From positions 6,696,001-6,760,000 of the forward strand of contig CM082594.2 of the NCBI GenBank assembly GCA_040954595.2: 64,000 nt of DNA. The letters are read 5' to 3'. The number at the start of each line of letters is the position of its first letter. Position 1 is the first letter of the stretch. Under the pieces are notes generated by a model. The model was not told where the DNA came from, did not search any database, and saw only the letters and a list, made by a program, of their open reading frames with translations. A program made the translations under genes and the position numbers. This DNA is from Balanoglossus misakiensis. Its lineage: Eukaryota > Hemichordata. Shown one piece after another: positions 62,467 through 64,000 of this stretch.

Positions 62467-64000
62467 GTAATATATTGCAGAGATCTCAAGTTATACATTA
62501 TACAATGCAGATATTTATTTTATTAACAATTTCTCTTTCCAGTAAAGAAAAGATAAGAAACTGTGACACAACTTCAAAATCATCAATTACATTCTCATGT
62601 TAATGTTCCCATATAGTAAAAAAAAATGTCACATTTAGAAAGATATATGCAGTTTATATATATGTAGATGATAATCTTGTCATGAGTCTTAACATCCTGG
62701 TGCCGATTTTTCAGAAATATTCCTTTTAATATTGTTAAAAGGACATATTTACTTGAAGTTCACAATTTCCTGTGATATATTCCCATATGTTCATGCCAGT
62801 AGAATTTGCCAAAACATTGTCATGGGTGTATTTATGTGTTTCGGTTATAGTCACAATTTACGGTCTGAATTGTATGCAAGGCAGAATCAAAATACAAAAA
62901 AATCTTTTCACCCGCAAACAATTGCATGCACGTAATGTGTGAAATAACTGCATGCTCTTAATGTGTGAGTGATGGTCGATCTCACTGCCATGGACAGAAT
63001 TATGCCAACAAAGCATTATGACCATCATACAAAAGAAATGCAGACGGCAAGCTGTTGTTGCCGACGGCATGCATTATTGCAGCGAGCCCTTCTGCGTTCA
63101 GTTTATGCGTCTCAACATTGAGATGAGCAAAACAAGTAGAAGATCAATTTCTCACTCACCAGGTTCAAGTGAATAAAACAGTGAACTGTTACGGTTAAAG
63201 GATGTTGTTTTATGCACCTAGCATTTGGTAAATACAACATTGGATGTTAAAAAAGCATCCAGTGTTATGAATGTTTTAGTTCCTATGTAGAGATTTTAAA
63301 ATACCAGCATTACTTGGTATAATGCTATTTGTGAATATTTTGATTCCAAGATTATTCAAATATAAATGCCAGATTTAAGTTCACGTTACTTATCCCTGAC
63401 ATCGTTCAGTCAATCTGATAAGTTATATGTCAAACATGGAGTTATTTATTACATACTGACATGTAAAGTCATTGAAAATTTCTGAGGGAGAAATTGAGAC
63501 TCTTCTTCTGCATGGCGTTGCGTGTGCATTTTGCAATTTGCGAATAGGACCGTAAAGCGCCTCTGTAGTTAAAAGCAAGATATTGTATACTGCACAGCGT
63601 TGCGTTGCATTACACGCGTTCCAAAACACGTCGCTGAGTGTTTGCACAGTAATGGATAATCACCTTTTGCTCAAGTCGGTTGACTTTGCTTGGGTAAGTA
63701 CCAAAACATATATACATTAAATTTTGTACTCTGCACAATAGTTCTATGATGTGAATTTTGATCCAAGTACATGTAAAGGGGGATAATTAGATCATACGAT
63801 AAGATTCCTTGTCATTACAGAATTATTTGTCGTGTACACGTGCACCTGAATTAGGAACTATATACATTCAAACTAAAATGAAATAAAACTTAAAGCAATA
63901 TTTCGAAATTATAGTGCTCAGTAATTATCAAACAATGAAAGAAATCTGTCTACTGTTTTAGAAATACAATTGAACATTATACAAGAACACTTCAAGGTTG
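62467..64000 (+). other. Intron after giant exon 3, copy 3, running off the window
   Basis: Homologous to the introns at 36607 and 52365 through all shared blocks (ttcctgtgatatattcccat, catgggtgtatttatgt, the inverted repeat arms at 63127-63160 and 63481-63512, the ATG island). No acceptor is reached before 64000; in the other copies it lies about 850-1,000 bp past the ATG island. A fourth mucin exon is therefore expected to the right. Confidence 0.7.
63652..63693 (+). other. Conserved ATG segment with splice donor, intron copy 3
   Basis: Same 14 codons with one change, Thr to Ala (act to gct), followed by gtaagtaccaaaacatatat as in the other copies. Confidence 0.4.

Overview
The window is eukaryotic, from an invertebrate metazoan. 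It is AT-rich, with short GT..AG introns and many small exons of extracellular modules: CCP/sushi, C-type lectin-like (CTLD), F5/8-type fucolectin-like (FTP), and Thr/Ser/Pro-rich mucin sequence. I cannot fix the phylum. Lectin-mucin mosaics of this kind occur in cephalochordates, hemichordates, echinoderms, molluscs and cnidarians.

Nearly everything supportable belongs to one plus-strand gene that is open at both ends: no signal peptide, start codon, terminal exon or poly(A) site is visible. I place 59 coding exons between 208 and 62466. Each starts and ends in phase 1, each has a length divisible by three, and none has an internal stop. Joined, they give about 15,600 codons. These exon boundaries were placed by eye from AG/GT sites and reading frame, not from transcripts.

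Layout. (1) 208-9569: a Ser/Thr linker and two 'type A' modules, each CCP-CTLD-CCP-CCP-short linker-FTP-mucin linker. (2) 9894-24952: four 'type B' modules of the same order but diverged sequence, repeated at about 4.1 kb; modules 4 and 5 are almost identical, introns included. (3) 25189-62466: three enormous mucin exons of 11,418, 13,866 and 8,193 bp, carrying about 92, 115 and 69 copies of one 120-bp (40-residue) Thr-rich unit. (4) Introns of about 1.9 kb that are homologous to each other follow each giant exon. The third runs off the right edge, so the series probably continues.

Inferred product: a secreted or surface glycoprotein with up to six carbohydrate/complement-like recognition modules (CTLD plus FTP lectins on CCP stalks) joined to a very long O-glycosylated, cysteine-free mucin rod. 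This would suit mucus-borne or surface microbe capture, but nothing in the window proves that role. Because every exon is phase 1-1, exon skipping would leave the frame open, so many isoforms are possible.
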